The notes under the pieces are model-generated. The model did not search any database and was not told the origin of the DNA. It saw only the letters and a list, made by a program, of their open reading frames with translations. A program made the position numbers and the translations under genes. A stretch of 64,000 nucleotides of DNA from Metridium senile (Eukaryota > Cnidaria > Anthozoa > Actiniaria > Metridiidae), in NCBI GenBank assembly GCA_949775045.1, contig OX459097.1:12308695-12372694 (forward strand). Direction: 5' to 3'. Shown piece by piece: positions 32,702-53,200 of the stretch. Each line of letters opens with the position of its first letter. Positions within the stretch are counted from its first letter, which is position 1.

Positions 32702-34222
32702 AACCCCATTTACACGACACCACTTTTGGCCCGGCACTCCAAACTTTAGGTACGCGGGCCGATGGATTGTGGCCCGTCAAAATCGCTTTTACACGACAAA
32801 TATAGACGGGCTAGTTTATCTATGGGGCACTCCAAAAATTTGAAATGGCCCGCCTGATTTCCTGAGCCCTTGCTATAGTAAGAGCCGTTCCACTTATGCT
32901 TCGAGTATTTTCAGAAATGGTCAGATACAACCCCACCTGTAACTTTGCATGGTGAAGGTAGTCATGAGCAAGTTATCATATGGGCAATATTAGGTCGTTT
33001 CTTTACATAGATAGATAGAATTCAATTGTTATTTAGATAGGCTATTTATTCCAATTCACTTAGAATCAGCTAGGGTTGTTAAAATTGCTTTCTTTTATTT
33101 ATTTATTGTTGTTATTTTGAGGGCCATGTGTATATTTTCTTTAGATTTTAAGTGTTACCCTCTTGAAATAAAGTATTCTATTCTATTGTATCCTTCGATG
33201 TGCATAAAGTGATGTCTCATGGAACAAAATCATAGAATGTTTCCGCTGGTAGTGCATTTTATGTCCAGTTAAAAAGATAAATTAGTACAAAATAGCGGTA
33301 AATGTGAAGATGTGAATTGCATGAAAGACCTGCAATCAGTTTTAGTAAAATAGGGAATTTAATCCTGACTGTGGCCCGTATTTCACACCTGATCAGATAC
33401 TTGTGAACAAAATTATTCGGCCTTTTTTATCTTGCACAAAAAATATCTAATCAAGGGTCATATGAAGCAGTTGCAACTGCATGAGTCATTCTGAAGTAAA
33501 AACAGAGGTCGAATTGATCATGATTTTGTAGAGCAGGTTAATTATATATTGTGTATTGTATTGAATATCACCTATTTTTTTCTTTTAAGTATAACTATTA
33601 AATTTATTTTTTGTACATGAATTTTTGAGTGTCGACCAGAAGTTTTGAGTAAAATGAATGTGTGCGCACGCCACAGAAATGAATTAAGAATTGGATGGAG
33701 AGGTAGACGAAAGTATTTTCAGATTTCAGAGAGTATGCGAGTGTCATTTATATCAAATCAGATCGGTATTTAATTCATGCAAACCCTGAAGTTTTTACTA
33801 GAAATGTTCGTCAGACCATGCACAATCACAAGCAAACATTTAAATTACTTATTAAATTTCAATCAAAAATTGAATTAAAGTTTTTGTGGCCTCCTCCGAC
33901 CACGTTTTTCCTCTGTTTTTCCACTTGTAGAACTGCAAGTAGACGCCGCCATTTTGCACGATCAAGAACGAGTGAGCATGTTCTGTATAATTTCCGCTGG
34001 ATATTCGAACTCATGGGCGCATTTAAGGTACGCGGACCCTTGTTTTGGCGGGCCGAGACTACCTACCTGAGGTAGTCTCGGCACGCTTAAAAAGTAGGTA
34101 CGCGGGCCGCTTGGAATTGCGTTTACACGGCAAATTTTACGAGTGCCGTGCCAGAAAAGTAAGGTACGCGTGCCAAAAGTTAGGAGTGCCGGGCCCAAAA
34201 ATGATGTCGTGTAAATGGGGTT
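32702..34222. mobile_element. 1.5-kb inverted-repeat element at a TTAA (or TA) site
   Basis: Ends AACCCCATTTACACGAC and GTCGTGTAAATGGGGTT, each followed by TTAA on the outside; the empty site CCCTATTTTAAGTGC is at about 38215. The termini can also be read as AAACCCC with a TA duplication. Terminal zones (about 160 bp) contain several GGTACGCG.GCC words and GGAGTGCCGGGCC, plus a small hairpin at 34058-34080. Inside, 33000-33190 ends in AATAAAGTATTCTATTCTATTG, the look of a retroposon tail. No transposase frame is seen. Confidence 0.75.
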
Positions 34223-35644
34223 TTAAGTGCATGCTAATATCACAACAACTGATAGCCGTACTAAATAAATTAATGGTTTATTATAAAACAATTACATCGC
34301 AGCCATCAGGCTGAATTGTGTAATTACAAAATTATAATTGAATAGTAAAATGTATATATATAAATAGATATGTAAAATTTTTATAAAATATTATAAGCTT
34401 AAAAGTCGATAATATGTAAATACAATAATAAAAATCTAAATCTAAAATTACTGTTTATAGCACATTGCTGGAATAAACGATTTTTTGTATCTTTCTGTTT
34501 TGCACTTCGGTAATGTTAGATTATTGTTATTAAGGCCCGTTCACACAAGCGATTTTTGCGGCGATTTGAGGTGCGATTTTCGTGGCTATTCATACTTATA
34601 CTAATACATACCGCGGCGCTTATTCGAGTAAATACGGTAACTTCAAATGTGTTTTCTATAATTGGGAAAGCGTCGATGCAGAATAAGGTCAAATGTGCCT
34701 TCTATTGTTAAGCGATGGCATTTTCCCTTACTTGGCTTGGAATTTGTGAGTATTGTTCACAACAAGTTATATAAGCCTGTGCAAATGTGTTTTCAAATGT
34801 GAATTGTTAAGCGATAATATTTTTCAGTGCTTTGCTTGGAATTTGTGATTATTTTTTACAACGTTAATAGTACAAGATAGTACTGCAGTGGTGCTAGATA
34901 AGTTGAAACTGGATTATTAACCTGTGTACATGTAGCTAGCTAACAGCGCCTTTCATATCAACCATCGAACAACAGGTACCAACGTGTAGCAGGCATTTTT
35001 TCAGTGTCGTCAATCAGAAGTACAGATTATTTTTGATTGACAGCAGCCGGCGTAAACTGCCTTTTTCACGTTAATTAGTATTTGAATGTGGCATTAGTCG
35101 CGCAGAACAAGGAGGGTTGTACATTTATTGGCCATCAGGGCAACTAGAATTCTAAAACTATATCAAATTAATTGGTACGCATTGATACAGCGTTAATAGT
35201 TGTAATGAATTGGGGTTGAAGCACCGCGCAGTTTCAGCATCTGTATCAATAGCGTATTGTTCTAAAGTAGCCTCAAGCTCGTCTTGTGTTTTGAAAACCA
35301 TTTAATCGCAGTAAAACATCCCGCGATTCTACTCTCACACACTCACTCGTCCTTACAAAACGTGCAACGAACGAATAACAACAAAACTGTCCCATAGGGG
35401 AGAGGGTGCGTAATTCCTTGCAATAGTAAATCAAGCCGGTCATAGTCGGCTGAACAGCATTATTAATAGAGCAAAACATTATATCCATGAAATAAAATAT
35501 CAAATTTCTACTGTGTAATAATTCCAATTTAGTGACTATTACGTTTACAGGGTACCGGACGAATTTTTGACAGGTCGAAAGATCGAACTGGACATGCTGT
35601 TTTCAGGGACGGATCTAGGGGGTGTCCCTTAAAGACAATAGAGA
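34223..35644. other. AT-rich sequence with one truncated element end
   Basis: GGCCCGTTCACACAAGCGATT at about 34533, after TTA, looks like one terminus of a Harbinger-like element, but no matching right end is found. The rest has no recognised gene or repeat. Confidence 0.4.
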
Positions 35645-38240
35645 ACTAGAGAATTAGAGTGCAATAGTCAGATAAACAAGATAGAAAACTAGAGAAATAG
35701 AGTATAATATAGTTAGATTATAAAACACAATTATAACAGTTAAACGCAGAATTCGAACAAGAGCTGTTTTTTTTTTTTTTTATTTTACTTTACATTTTTA
35801 TTTCTTGCAAATACTTATGTCCGAGGGTATGCTTAGGCAATCATTTTTGACGTTCCTGATCGATATCTTTCTGCAGCTGTGGATCAAAGTCAGCAAATGT
35901 TTCGTCATTTTGGTCGAGTTCTTGAGATTCAATCGTGTCCCGATAGGCAGCCTTGCGTTTGTTCACGCCTTCAGCACTCAATTTCTGATTTTCTGAATTT
36001 CTTCTTCTCCATCCCTCACTGTTAAATAGAAGTTAATACGTTAATATTCTTACTGAGAACACCTTTTAACCATAATCATAAAAAAGATGAGTTCGAGGAA
36101 GGAAAACACATCGTTTAGATCCAAGTTTTGGATGAAAAAACAAGAAGTTTTCAACAATATGTCGATTTTTATTTCAAGTCGGCATACTCCTGTTAAATTT
36201 TAGTTAACAAGATCAGCTATTTAAAATAGCTCTAACTCCCTAGAGGCTTTCAAGCCTTCATTGATTTGAGGTCTTAAGTTCTGTATATGTAGTAAGCCTC
36301 AAGGGATAGCAGCCGTGACAATGACGTCAAAGTTACCGTGAACAGCGTTAAAGGCGTGTTCGTTGAAGTTGGCCGTGACTGAATGACCGGAATTGTCATG
36401 GGCCGGGCTGATCGTCGTTATTACGCCTTGCGCATATGTTCGTTGTGTGTGTGTGTGTGTGTGCCTGTAAGCGGTTTCCTACCTTTCATGAAGGGTTGTA
36501 AACAACACAACCAGTAGTATCAACACGATTAGTTGGCGATTCATAGTTGTTTGGGCTAGAAAAACAGCAAAACAAAAACAAATGTACTATTTATAAAATT
36601 AGAGGCGGTGTTTTATCGGTAGATATTAACGCCAAGTCCAGTATTTTATAGCACCACTAAAACAAGGACTCCAATTTTATACATTACTTTTAAAATTACT
36701 TCTAGAGTACAAACACTAAAAGTGTGCAATACTTTGTACTATTTATCACAAAATAGTGTTGATTAAACAATAGAGAACAAAAGAATTTGCATAATTTAGC
36801 AGTATTTAGTGGTATTTATGTTGCACACTTTTTGTGTTTGTACTCTAATTTTGAAAGACCTGAAAGCGATGTCTTGATAAGTAATTTAGGAAAGTTCATA
36901 ATTTAGTTGTATTCTGTTATGGTTGACAAGCATTTTAAGCCGGGATTCGTCCTTATAGGGAGTTGAGACATAATATAATGTGTTCATTAACTTTACTGTA
37001 ATGCATGTTTACAATGCAAGAAGCACAAAACCCGCGTATATATTCAATACGTCATTCATGTCCATTTTAGACAATATTGAATGCATTAATGTTGTTGTTG
37101 ATAGTTCTCTCCCCAATTATCTAAAGGCCGGACAAATGCCTTCAACATTTGCTTCAACATCCGTTCGATTTTGTCGAAACCGTAAAGTGTTGAAAATATC
37201 AAGTTGTTTCAAGCGTTTGCTTCAACATCCATTCAACATTTCTATTGTTCTTTGGAATGTTCCGAATGTTGAATCGGAGATGAAGTCGTTTGCCCTGTTA
37301 CGTTTATGCGCATTTAGCGGTCTTTCAAATACGTAGCACGTTTCAATACGGTTGAAATTTAAAGGAGGTGGCCAAAGTTGAAGTAAATGTTGACTGAACC
37401 GTTTGCCCGGGCCTTTATAACAATCAAACCAATTATTAAATGACCCCCTTTCCCTGTAGAAACGCTCGACTCGTTTATATTTGCTCAGATAGAAGGTTGG
37501 ACAGCAGGGACAACGTTTTCCCATGTTAACGGACCCTAACAACAACACCTAAAAATTCGAAAACTTAAGACGGAGAAAACACATTTCCCAATGTATCAAG
37601 CCGTAAATGTAAATGGATATAAGTCATTACATGTGGATCGGTGCTTTTTTAAATTCCTCTGTTTTGCCATTGTAATATTGACAGGGACGTTTACCAAAAT
37701 AACTTTTACAAAATCTAGGCTTCATTCATTGATCCATTGAAAACAATGATATAGCCGAACTACTTTTAACCAGTGGGGACAATTTCAGAACGATCGATCC
37801 AAATGCAATTAAAAAAACATTTAGTGATGCTCGGTATATATATAGTATTTATAGTAATCTTATGCACACGGCATCCGAAACACCCTCAAATCAATTAAAA
37901 GTTCTACTTTGAAAAGCTAAAACGAAGAGATTTACTGACCTTGTTATCGACGGTTTTGCTGCTACTTGAAACAAGGCGTTGTATGTCATGCATACCTGAA
38001 CGTTGATTATATATAGAAGCTGTGACCGAGAGGGATTATGGGAAGCAACATTCAGCGAATAATACCGCTATTGTTTGGTTAGGTTTAGGGAAGTTAATGG
38101 ACATTGTTTGTAAAGAACTCTATTGTTTTTTAAACCAATCCTGAACGTTTCTAGATGGTGCTGGATCCCCTAATTATCACACCAAGGTCTTAGAAGAACA
38201 CTGATAAAACGATCCCTATTTTAAGTGCTAATATCACAAC
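35645..38240. repeat. Diverged single-copy paralogue of the array and its right flank
   Basis: Parts match array unit C (35645-36640 like 22730-23960; 37285-37575 like 24180-25203) and then 25691-26506 (37576-38190), in the same order. It lacks the LTR-like segment, the three Harbinger-like copies, the 6-kb transposon and the TTAA element, so it preserves their target sites. The middle (36640-37285) has inverted-repeat sequence unlike the array. No gene. Confidence 0.75.
36100..36325 (+). repeat. Dispersed repeat, inverted copy at 39008-39188
   Basis: Shares CATCGTTTAGATCCAAGTTT, ATATTGTTGAAAACTTCTTG (as its complement) and CTAACTCCCTAGAGGCTTTC with 39008-39188 in opposite orientation. Two copies about 3 kb apart could form a very large stem. 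Confidence 0.75.
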
Positions 38241-38573
38241 AACTGATAGCCGTACTACCGGGACTTCATTTAGTCATAATCTAGTACTAATATATTGATT
38301 GAGTGCCACAAGTTTATTAGCTTTTAGCTATTTTTTAAGTTAGTGCTACCCTCTAAAAAAAAAATTTCTTACTTACTTACTTACTCATACTCATACATAC
38401 TAACTTCTCATGATTGTATGCCGCCATGCAATGCAACGGTCCGTACAAATGAATAATTGTAAAGCGCATTGAGACGTAACAGTTTTTGTAACAGAGTTGG
38501 GGTGACCTGCGGTCAATTTTGAAAATGACCCCTAAAATTAATTCGAACTAAGTATTTCGCTTTACAATGAACA

Positions 38574-38632
38574 GATGAAGATTTATTGTTGTACCCGACG
38601 TTTCAACATAATCTGGTGTCGCATCATTAAGA
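38574..38632 (-). ncRNA. Second hammerhead-like / retroelement-tail motif
   Basis: On the minus strand: TGATG, stem CGACA/TGTTG, then GAAACGTC followed by CAATAAA. It has the same GAAACGTC box and a similar layout to the array motif but lacks the full CTGATGA box. It may simply be the conserved tail of a retroelement. Confidence 0.25.
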
Positions 38633-38738
38633 TATTTAATTTATAGTGTAAATTGATCATGAAGTTACAAAGACAATGGCGGAAGTCCTAAGGATAAACA
38701 CTTTTGCTTTAAGCGAGTCTGATTGGATATCAAGTCAG

Positions 38739-38907
38739 AGGCGGTTCCAGAAATTTGTCAGGGGATGCCGCAATTACAAATGAAGGGCTCTTATAGTGTT
38801 AGGGGCTGTCCGGTCCTTAAAAGTCTTAAATAAAATAGGGGTATAATTGCGGCGCTAGGGTGTGTCCGTTGCCTGAATGAACACCCCCTAGATCGGCCCT
38901 TGCAAGT
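38739..38907. mobile_element. Inverted-repeat element with CAGAGGCGGTTCCAG ends
   Basis: CAGAGGCGGTTCCAG at the left faces CTAGATCGGCCCTTGC at the right; a related end (CAGGGACGGATCTAGG) is at 35614. The tips resemble hAT-type elements, but no clear duplication is seen. Confidence 0.45.
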
Positions 38908-38936
38908 GACCCCTAAATAGTGCTTTTAGATGGATC

Positions 38937-39296
38937 GCAACCATGGATCAAAGGAGAGCGAATTGAACAGAAGTACCACAAGTCACAGTGACAATTGGTC
39001 ACGTCTGCTATCCCTTGAGGCTTACTACATAAAGAACTTAAGACCTCAAATCAATAATGGCTTGAAAGCCTCTAGGGAGTTAGAGCTTTAACATGATTAT
39101 GCCTTGAAATAAAAATCGACATATTGTTGAAAACTTCTTGTTTTTTTTCATCCAAAACTTGGATCTAAACGATGTTTTCCTTCTTTGGACTCATATTTCT
39201 GATGATGTACAAGTCACAGTGATGGTTTTCTTTTGTCTAGACCACCAGCATGACTGCCGTTTGTTTAATTCACTCTCCTGGGAATAGTTGCAACGC
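38937..39296. mobile_element. Fold-back element interrupted by another repeat
   Basis: Left arm (GGAGAGCGAATTGAACAGAA, 38950s) and right arm (TTTAATTCACTCTCC, 39270s) match the intact fold-back at 43078-43208, but about 230 bp, the inverted copy of 36100-36325, sit between two CAAGTCACAGTGA words. Confidence 0.65.
39008..39188 (-). repeat. Inverted copy of the 36100-36325 repeat
   Basis: Reverse complement of most of 36100-36325, lacking the central GGCATACTCC part, inserted in the fold-back element around it. Confidence 0.75.
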
Positions 39297-40005
39297 ACCT
39301 ATACTCTCTTGATGTTATGCATATAATAACCGCACAACACAGCTGAAATTAAATCATATATTTTATTATCTTCATCAATAATATGTTTTGATCAAAATAG
39401 ATCGATTTAATGTTTCACATTTAAATATTTTTTTTTGTAAATCCCACATAAAACTTTTCTTACACTATTGATCCCATTGTGGAACCTATATATATAATCT
39501 AAATCAATACTCGTAGTTACTATCGTACATCAGCTGTAACTATGATGATAAGTCATAGCGGCGAGCCATTGTAAAGCCCATACAGATCTCACGCTCATAT
39601 TGTATATTACTTGTGAAATCAAAGAATAATGAATAAGACGCAAAAAACAATCAATATAGAGTTCATTGAGATTGCATGTGAATATTTATAATCCTTGTAG
39701 AATGGATTTAACCGCTAAGACAATGAAGGGCAATCAAGTGAGTTCCCTATTGTCATTCAAAATTGTGTAGAAAAGTGAAATCGTGAGCATCTAGGTCTCA
39801 AGAGATTAGTATTCATTTGCCTCACTTATGGCTTTGAATTAATTTATTATTGAATTATTTGTAAGCCGTTTGTTAGTATAGAGTTGAGGTCGAAGAAGGC
39901 GGCTCGTTTTCGAGAACCTAAAAGTAAAAACGAAGAGAGAATTTTACTTTCAAAAGTGGTTCCCAAGAAAACAACAATCAATGCCAATCAATGTTGTGTA
40001 AAGGT
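39297..40005. other. AT-rich intergenic sequence, nothing recognised
   Basis: Read on both strands; no domain-like frame, no clear element ends. Confidence 0.4.
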
Positions 40006-40231
40006 CTAACTGAATGGTAGCAAATAATAACAAATATACGAGCACAATTGGAGACGTGTGGTTGAGATGGCTTCGATATGACAGAACGTGGAAGATTTGA
40101 CAGTCCCATTTGAAGAAATGTCTGCGAAAACACTTATATTCTGGTTATCCAAGTTTATTGGGGAAGTGGCAAAGCAGAACGGTGGAAGATATCCGGCACC
40201 AATCTGTGTTGGCGATGATGCCTTTTCCTGA
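40006..40231 (+). pseudogene. Broken fragment resembling Crypton-derived (DUF3504-type) proteins
   Basis: One plus frame gives FEEMSAKTLIFWLSKFIG then EVAKQNGGRYPAP before a stop at about 40231. The words L.FWLSKFI.EV.K..G..YP are typical of the segment just ahead of the DUF3504 (Crypton-like recombinase) domain in many animal proteins. A preceding piece in another frame (TSTIGDVWLRWLRYDRTW) fits the segment usually before it, so there is at least one frameshift. The core recombinase domain is not present. The match is from memory of the family pattern. Confidence 0.4.
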
Positions 40232-41209
40232 TAGTTAAGGAAGCAATGATAATGAAAGTAAATTAAGGTGTTCTTTAATTTAGTTTTCAATAACTGCAGT
40301 ATTAATATTGCATTGTAAAAAAATGTATTGTAACATTTCACAATGAAGAAAGTTTATTAAACAAAGTGTGGCCGGGATAACAATCTGTTTCGTGTCTTTT
40401 ATTAAAACAATTTTTTTTCACCGAGACAAAATATGCATTCTTAAATAACATGACCTGTATCAAAAGTAATGAATACTAATTAGGACGGCAAGGGATCTGT
40501 ATCAAAAGTTATGAATACTAATTAGGACGGCAAGGGATCTGTATTACAAGTTTATTTACTGATTAATAATTCATCAACCCTCAAACCCTCCCCGTGCTTT
40601 TAACTACTTCGTGTGTATTGATATTCACAAAGGTCTACAAGTGACTTTATTGTAGTGTCTTCATTGGTTTTGCGCCTCATTAATTATTCATGAATTTTAC
40701 AACGTCAAGTTACAAATGTGATATGAGCAATTAGTCTTTGTACGTGTACAACACTTTCAAAAAGGTTGTTACAAAAATAGAAGGTCATGCTACGATTTTG
40801 TTGAATTGTGTGATTGGATGTGCGGTATTGCAGCCCTTCACCTCGCACTACCTTTAAAAAACATGTTTGGTTTGAATAAACCTGCCACTAGTGTGTAATA
40901 GAGGGTCCTGAAGGGGTAAGCTGGGATAGGCCTTATTTTTGACTGGGAAAATGGGATTGGATGCACTGGGACTGGGATTTACAACAAAAAAAAGAACAAT
41001 AGAAAATGGGAATGGGATTGAAAACTTGAGCAAAACTGATGTGATTATGTGAATTTTGACTGGGATTTGGTCCAAATATAAACTGAGAAATGGGATTCGG
41101 ACCAACCCCCACCCCCCTCCCCCCTCAGGACCCTCGTAATAGGATGTGCTGCTTGTAATAAATCTGTCATATCCCTGTGTTACATTACAGTAGTAGGTCT
41201 GCTGGTTGG
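40232..41209. other. Intergenic sequence 3' of SLC25A19
   Basis: Contains a direct 42-bp duplication (GTATCAAAAGT.ATGAATACT, 40457-40541) and an A/G-rich stretch with GGGATTGG words near 40950-41100. No gene. This should include the carrier gene's 3' UTR. Confidence 0.5.
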
Positions 41210-49811
<8,602 letters not shown>

Positions 49812-50259
49812 TTTCTACTGATTTTAGCTTAATATTCACTAAAAAAATACACTTAGTCACCTCATATTTGATGAGAAACAATAAAGTTATTGACCTTATG
49901 CTTTTAAAGCATTACGAATGCGAAAGGATTAATAGAAAACGTGTTTCAAGTCACACAACATTTGGCTATAAACTCCGCCATCTTTTCCGTTGATTCTACC
50001 AAAAAACTCCAGGCGTTACTACATTAATCCGAGAGAAGCCTTATGACTAGTGACCGTTTACAACCGGAAGTAAAGTTTCAATTCCCGCGAGAGCTTGAAT
50101 TTCTCACGTGATGTGAATAGAAAACTATGATTGGTTGACCAGTGAACCGACTGATGGAATGCCAGTTGTGTTGGATTTACAAACATTTGTGCTTCGTAAA
50201 AATGGAAATGGTTTCTTTTGAACACTGGTTTTGTGGGATTTTGTAGCTGAAAAGCAGCA
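49812..50259. promoter_or_regulatory. Shared intergenic region between SLC25A19 and KIF14 (likely bidirectional promoter)
   Basis: 448 bp separate the two start codons. It contains CACGTG (50105-50110) and an inverted CCAAT box (ATTGG, 50130-50134). No TATA box was identified at an expected place. Function as a two-way promoter is inferred from the arrangement. Confidence 0.6.
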
Positions 50260-53200
50260 ATGTCAGCACAAAAAGGGAAGCCTTCTAAACGAGCTCTCCC
50301 AAGTGTGCCTTTATTACGGTCAGGGAGCGCAGATTTCATCAACACTGCGGCACTGAGAAGTGGCACGAGAATTCGTCCAACCGTCAAAGAAACAACTTCA
50401 ACTCCTACAACGCCAGAAAAAGTTATAATACGAAAATCAAGCGCCCCGGCTGGAGTATTGAGACATCAACTACTCAAAAACTCGCCATTGGCAGCTAGAA
50501 GAAGACTGTTAGAGCAAAGGAGAGACAGCGCTAACTCAACCAGTTCTAGTAACGATAACTCTCCGTTTTCAAGCAGAAGAGGTTCGAAGGAAAGTTTGCC
50601 CATTATAAAAGATGTTGACGATGATAATTATAGATCTAACGACCGAAAAATTGCACGTGTTTTACCTATGTCGCCTGCTTTTTTAACCAACGAAGGAATT
50701 TCTGCTGTAACTACGCCGACTTTGAAGAATTTGAAAGATTTTCAAACACCGCTCACAAATACCGACAAAAAGGAAAAGTTTCACACTCCAGAATATCCGA
50801 AGCAATACTCTGGGACACCGAGAAATATTGAAGTTATAAAAACCCCAGTAACTACTCCACACACACCGTATCAGATACCTAGCATTGCAGATGAGGATTC
50901 CTGTAGTATTGTTGTTGCCGTTCGGGTCAGACCACTTTCTCAAAGGTGAGTTATGTTTATATCTAAATGGTTTTCAAAATAAAATCCGTATTTATAATAA
51001 CAAATAAAAGAATATCATAATCTTTATCAGTCCAGAGTTAATCAGGCTAAAGTTATCGGTTCTCTATTTAGCAATCAATTACAGAAATAGATTAGAAATA
51101 TATACCGGTACATGTGTACAAATGTATTTGTTTACATCTGCACGATGAGAGATTTTATGTTTACTTCTCCGTTGAATCGAGCGTTTGATCACGACTTTGC
51201 TTTTTGATCTAGTGTTCTTTTTGAAAGTTCAAAAATGCTGATTATTAATTCATATTTATCAATGTTATCAACTGTTTGTAAAATCAAAACGTCTTTAAAG
51301 TTCATCAGTATACACCGTAGGAAGCACTACATGTTGTGTGATTGTCATTTTGATTGTCATGTTTTATAATTTCTGACTGTCTATGAACAAATTAATTTGT
51401 TTCAAAATCAACATTGTTATTGGGCTTTGCACATTATTGTCAAACATTATTCGGTGTGTATTTAAGTAGTCGCGTCGTGTTTAGTCGTTTCGTACGGATC
51501 AATCAATTGATACGGTCTGCTAAAGTATCAGGTTTTAGATGGGAAATCAATCAACATAGCGTCGCTTTTATTTCTTGATCTAATTTAATAGCGGTTCTCA
51601 AGTGCATTCCAATTAACATCAATAAAGTGACATTGATCAGATGTTCGAAATTGACCGCCATGAAATGAACATACAAACTAGAATATTATTGATCACGTTT
51701 TATAGATTGTTGATAGCCGACTGTTCTTTTGTTTGTAAAGGATTACACAAGGCTTTCTTTGCCAAAATTTAGCGTCATTGTATTCCCTAAGGGACTGTGT
51801 TTGGTAGGAAATTTAAATAACCATTACGTTTTGTTTGTTACAATGCTGCCATAAAATCTACTTGATTAAACATTCTAGAATCATTGATCATCACAGGAAA
51901 TTTATTTAGGATCGTTACTTCATTAATTTTGTAATAAATATACTTGATCAAACACTCACAATGATTGATCATCACAGGAAATTTATTTAACCAGACACTT
52001 TTGAGTTGTTAATCCATTTGTTAATTTTACTTGATCAAACACTCTAGATTGATCAATCTGTATCTAATATATTTGATCAAACACCCTAGGATCATTACTC
52101 CATTTGTAATAAATATACTTGATTAAACACTCTAGAATGATTGATCCATGGGTATCAATTATATTTGATGAAACACCTTAGGATCATTCCTCCATTTGTA
52201 ACAGATAGACTTGATCAAACACTGTAGAATGATTAATCAATCTATTCATATTTGATCAAACGCAGGGCTAGAATCATTACTCTATTTGACATAATAAATG
52301 TATCTGATCAAATACTCTAGAATGATTGATCCATCGATATCAATTATATTTGATCAAACATTCTGGAAATACTACAATGAGGAAACACAAACAGTGCACA
52401 CTTGACCTATTCCAGGTTATTATTTCCCTAACATTCTATTGCAAGCTTGAAAACCGGTAAAACCAAACATTAAGTTCAAATTCACAGAGTGTTTATGATG
52501 AAACTCATTTCTAATCGGTTTGTTCAAGTAGTGTGTGTTAAAAAATAGGAACAAAAAGTCATAGTGTTCATGGTTCAAGTATCTTCGCTGCTATCAATCT
52601 GTTTTGATGTACTCAAACAAACACTTTAGAATCAATATATTATTTCAGTATAGATACACAAGTTATTATAGAAAATTGAGTGCAGTGATATCATGATTGG
52701 TTGAGAAATTCACACTATTTCTGAATTTCACACCTTAGTACAGAGTTTCACACACTAAATATTAGAAATAAGACATGATTAATGCAGACTCGAAATAGCT
52801 GCATGCCAATTAAAGGCCAAATGCCAGGCAAAAATTAAGATTTGGCAGGCAAAAATCATTATGAACTGCCAAAGGGATAATAAAGCTGCAGTAAAAGTTT
52901 ACTGGAAATCATCTTTCAATGCTTCTAACAGGTTCCCATTTAAATCTGTACTTTCCCATTTAAATCTGTACAGTTTATGCAAATTGTGTTGATGTGTGCT
53001 AAACACACAGTTCAACCAATATCAGAATATATTATTTCTGAAGTGAACTTCTCTGATTGGTTGATCTGTGTGTTTAGCACACATCAACAAAATTTGCATA
53101 AGTACAGATTTAAATGGGAAAGTACAGATTTAAATGGGAACCTGTTTTCTCTATTTGGAAGTGGCAGGCCAATTTTTGTCCTATTTCAAGCCCTGCATTA

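Noticed and set aside
34533..34600. Complete Harbinger-like element at 34.5 kb
   Set aside because: Only one terminus can be found.
35273..35527. 84-codon minus frame
   Set aside because: No recognisable family, splice partners or repeat homology; not supported as a gene.
36980..37548. Frames of over 100 codons on both strands near 37 kb
   Set aside because: They cover inverted-repeat sequence (TTCAACAT words) and array-derived sequence; no protein pattern is seen.
50683..50943. 86-codon minus frame in KIF14 exon 1
   Set aside because: Antisense shadow of a well-supported coding exon.
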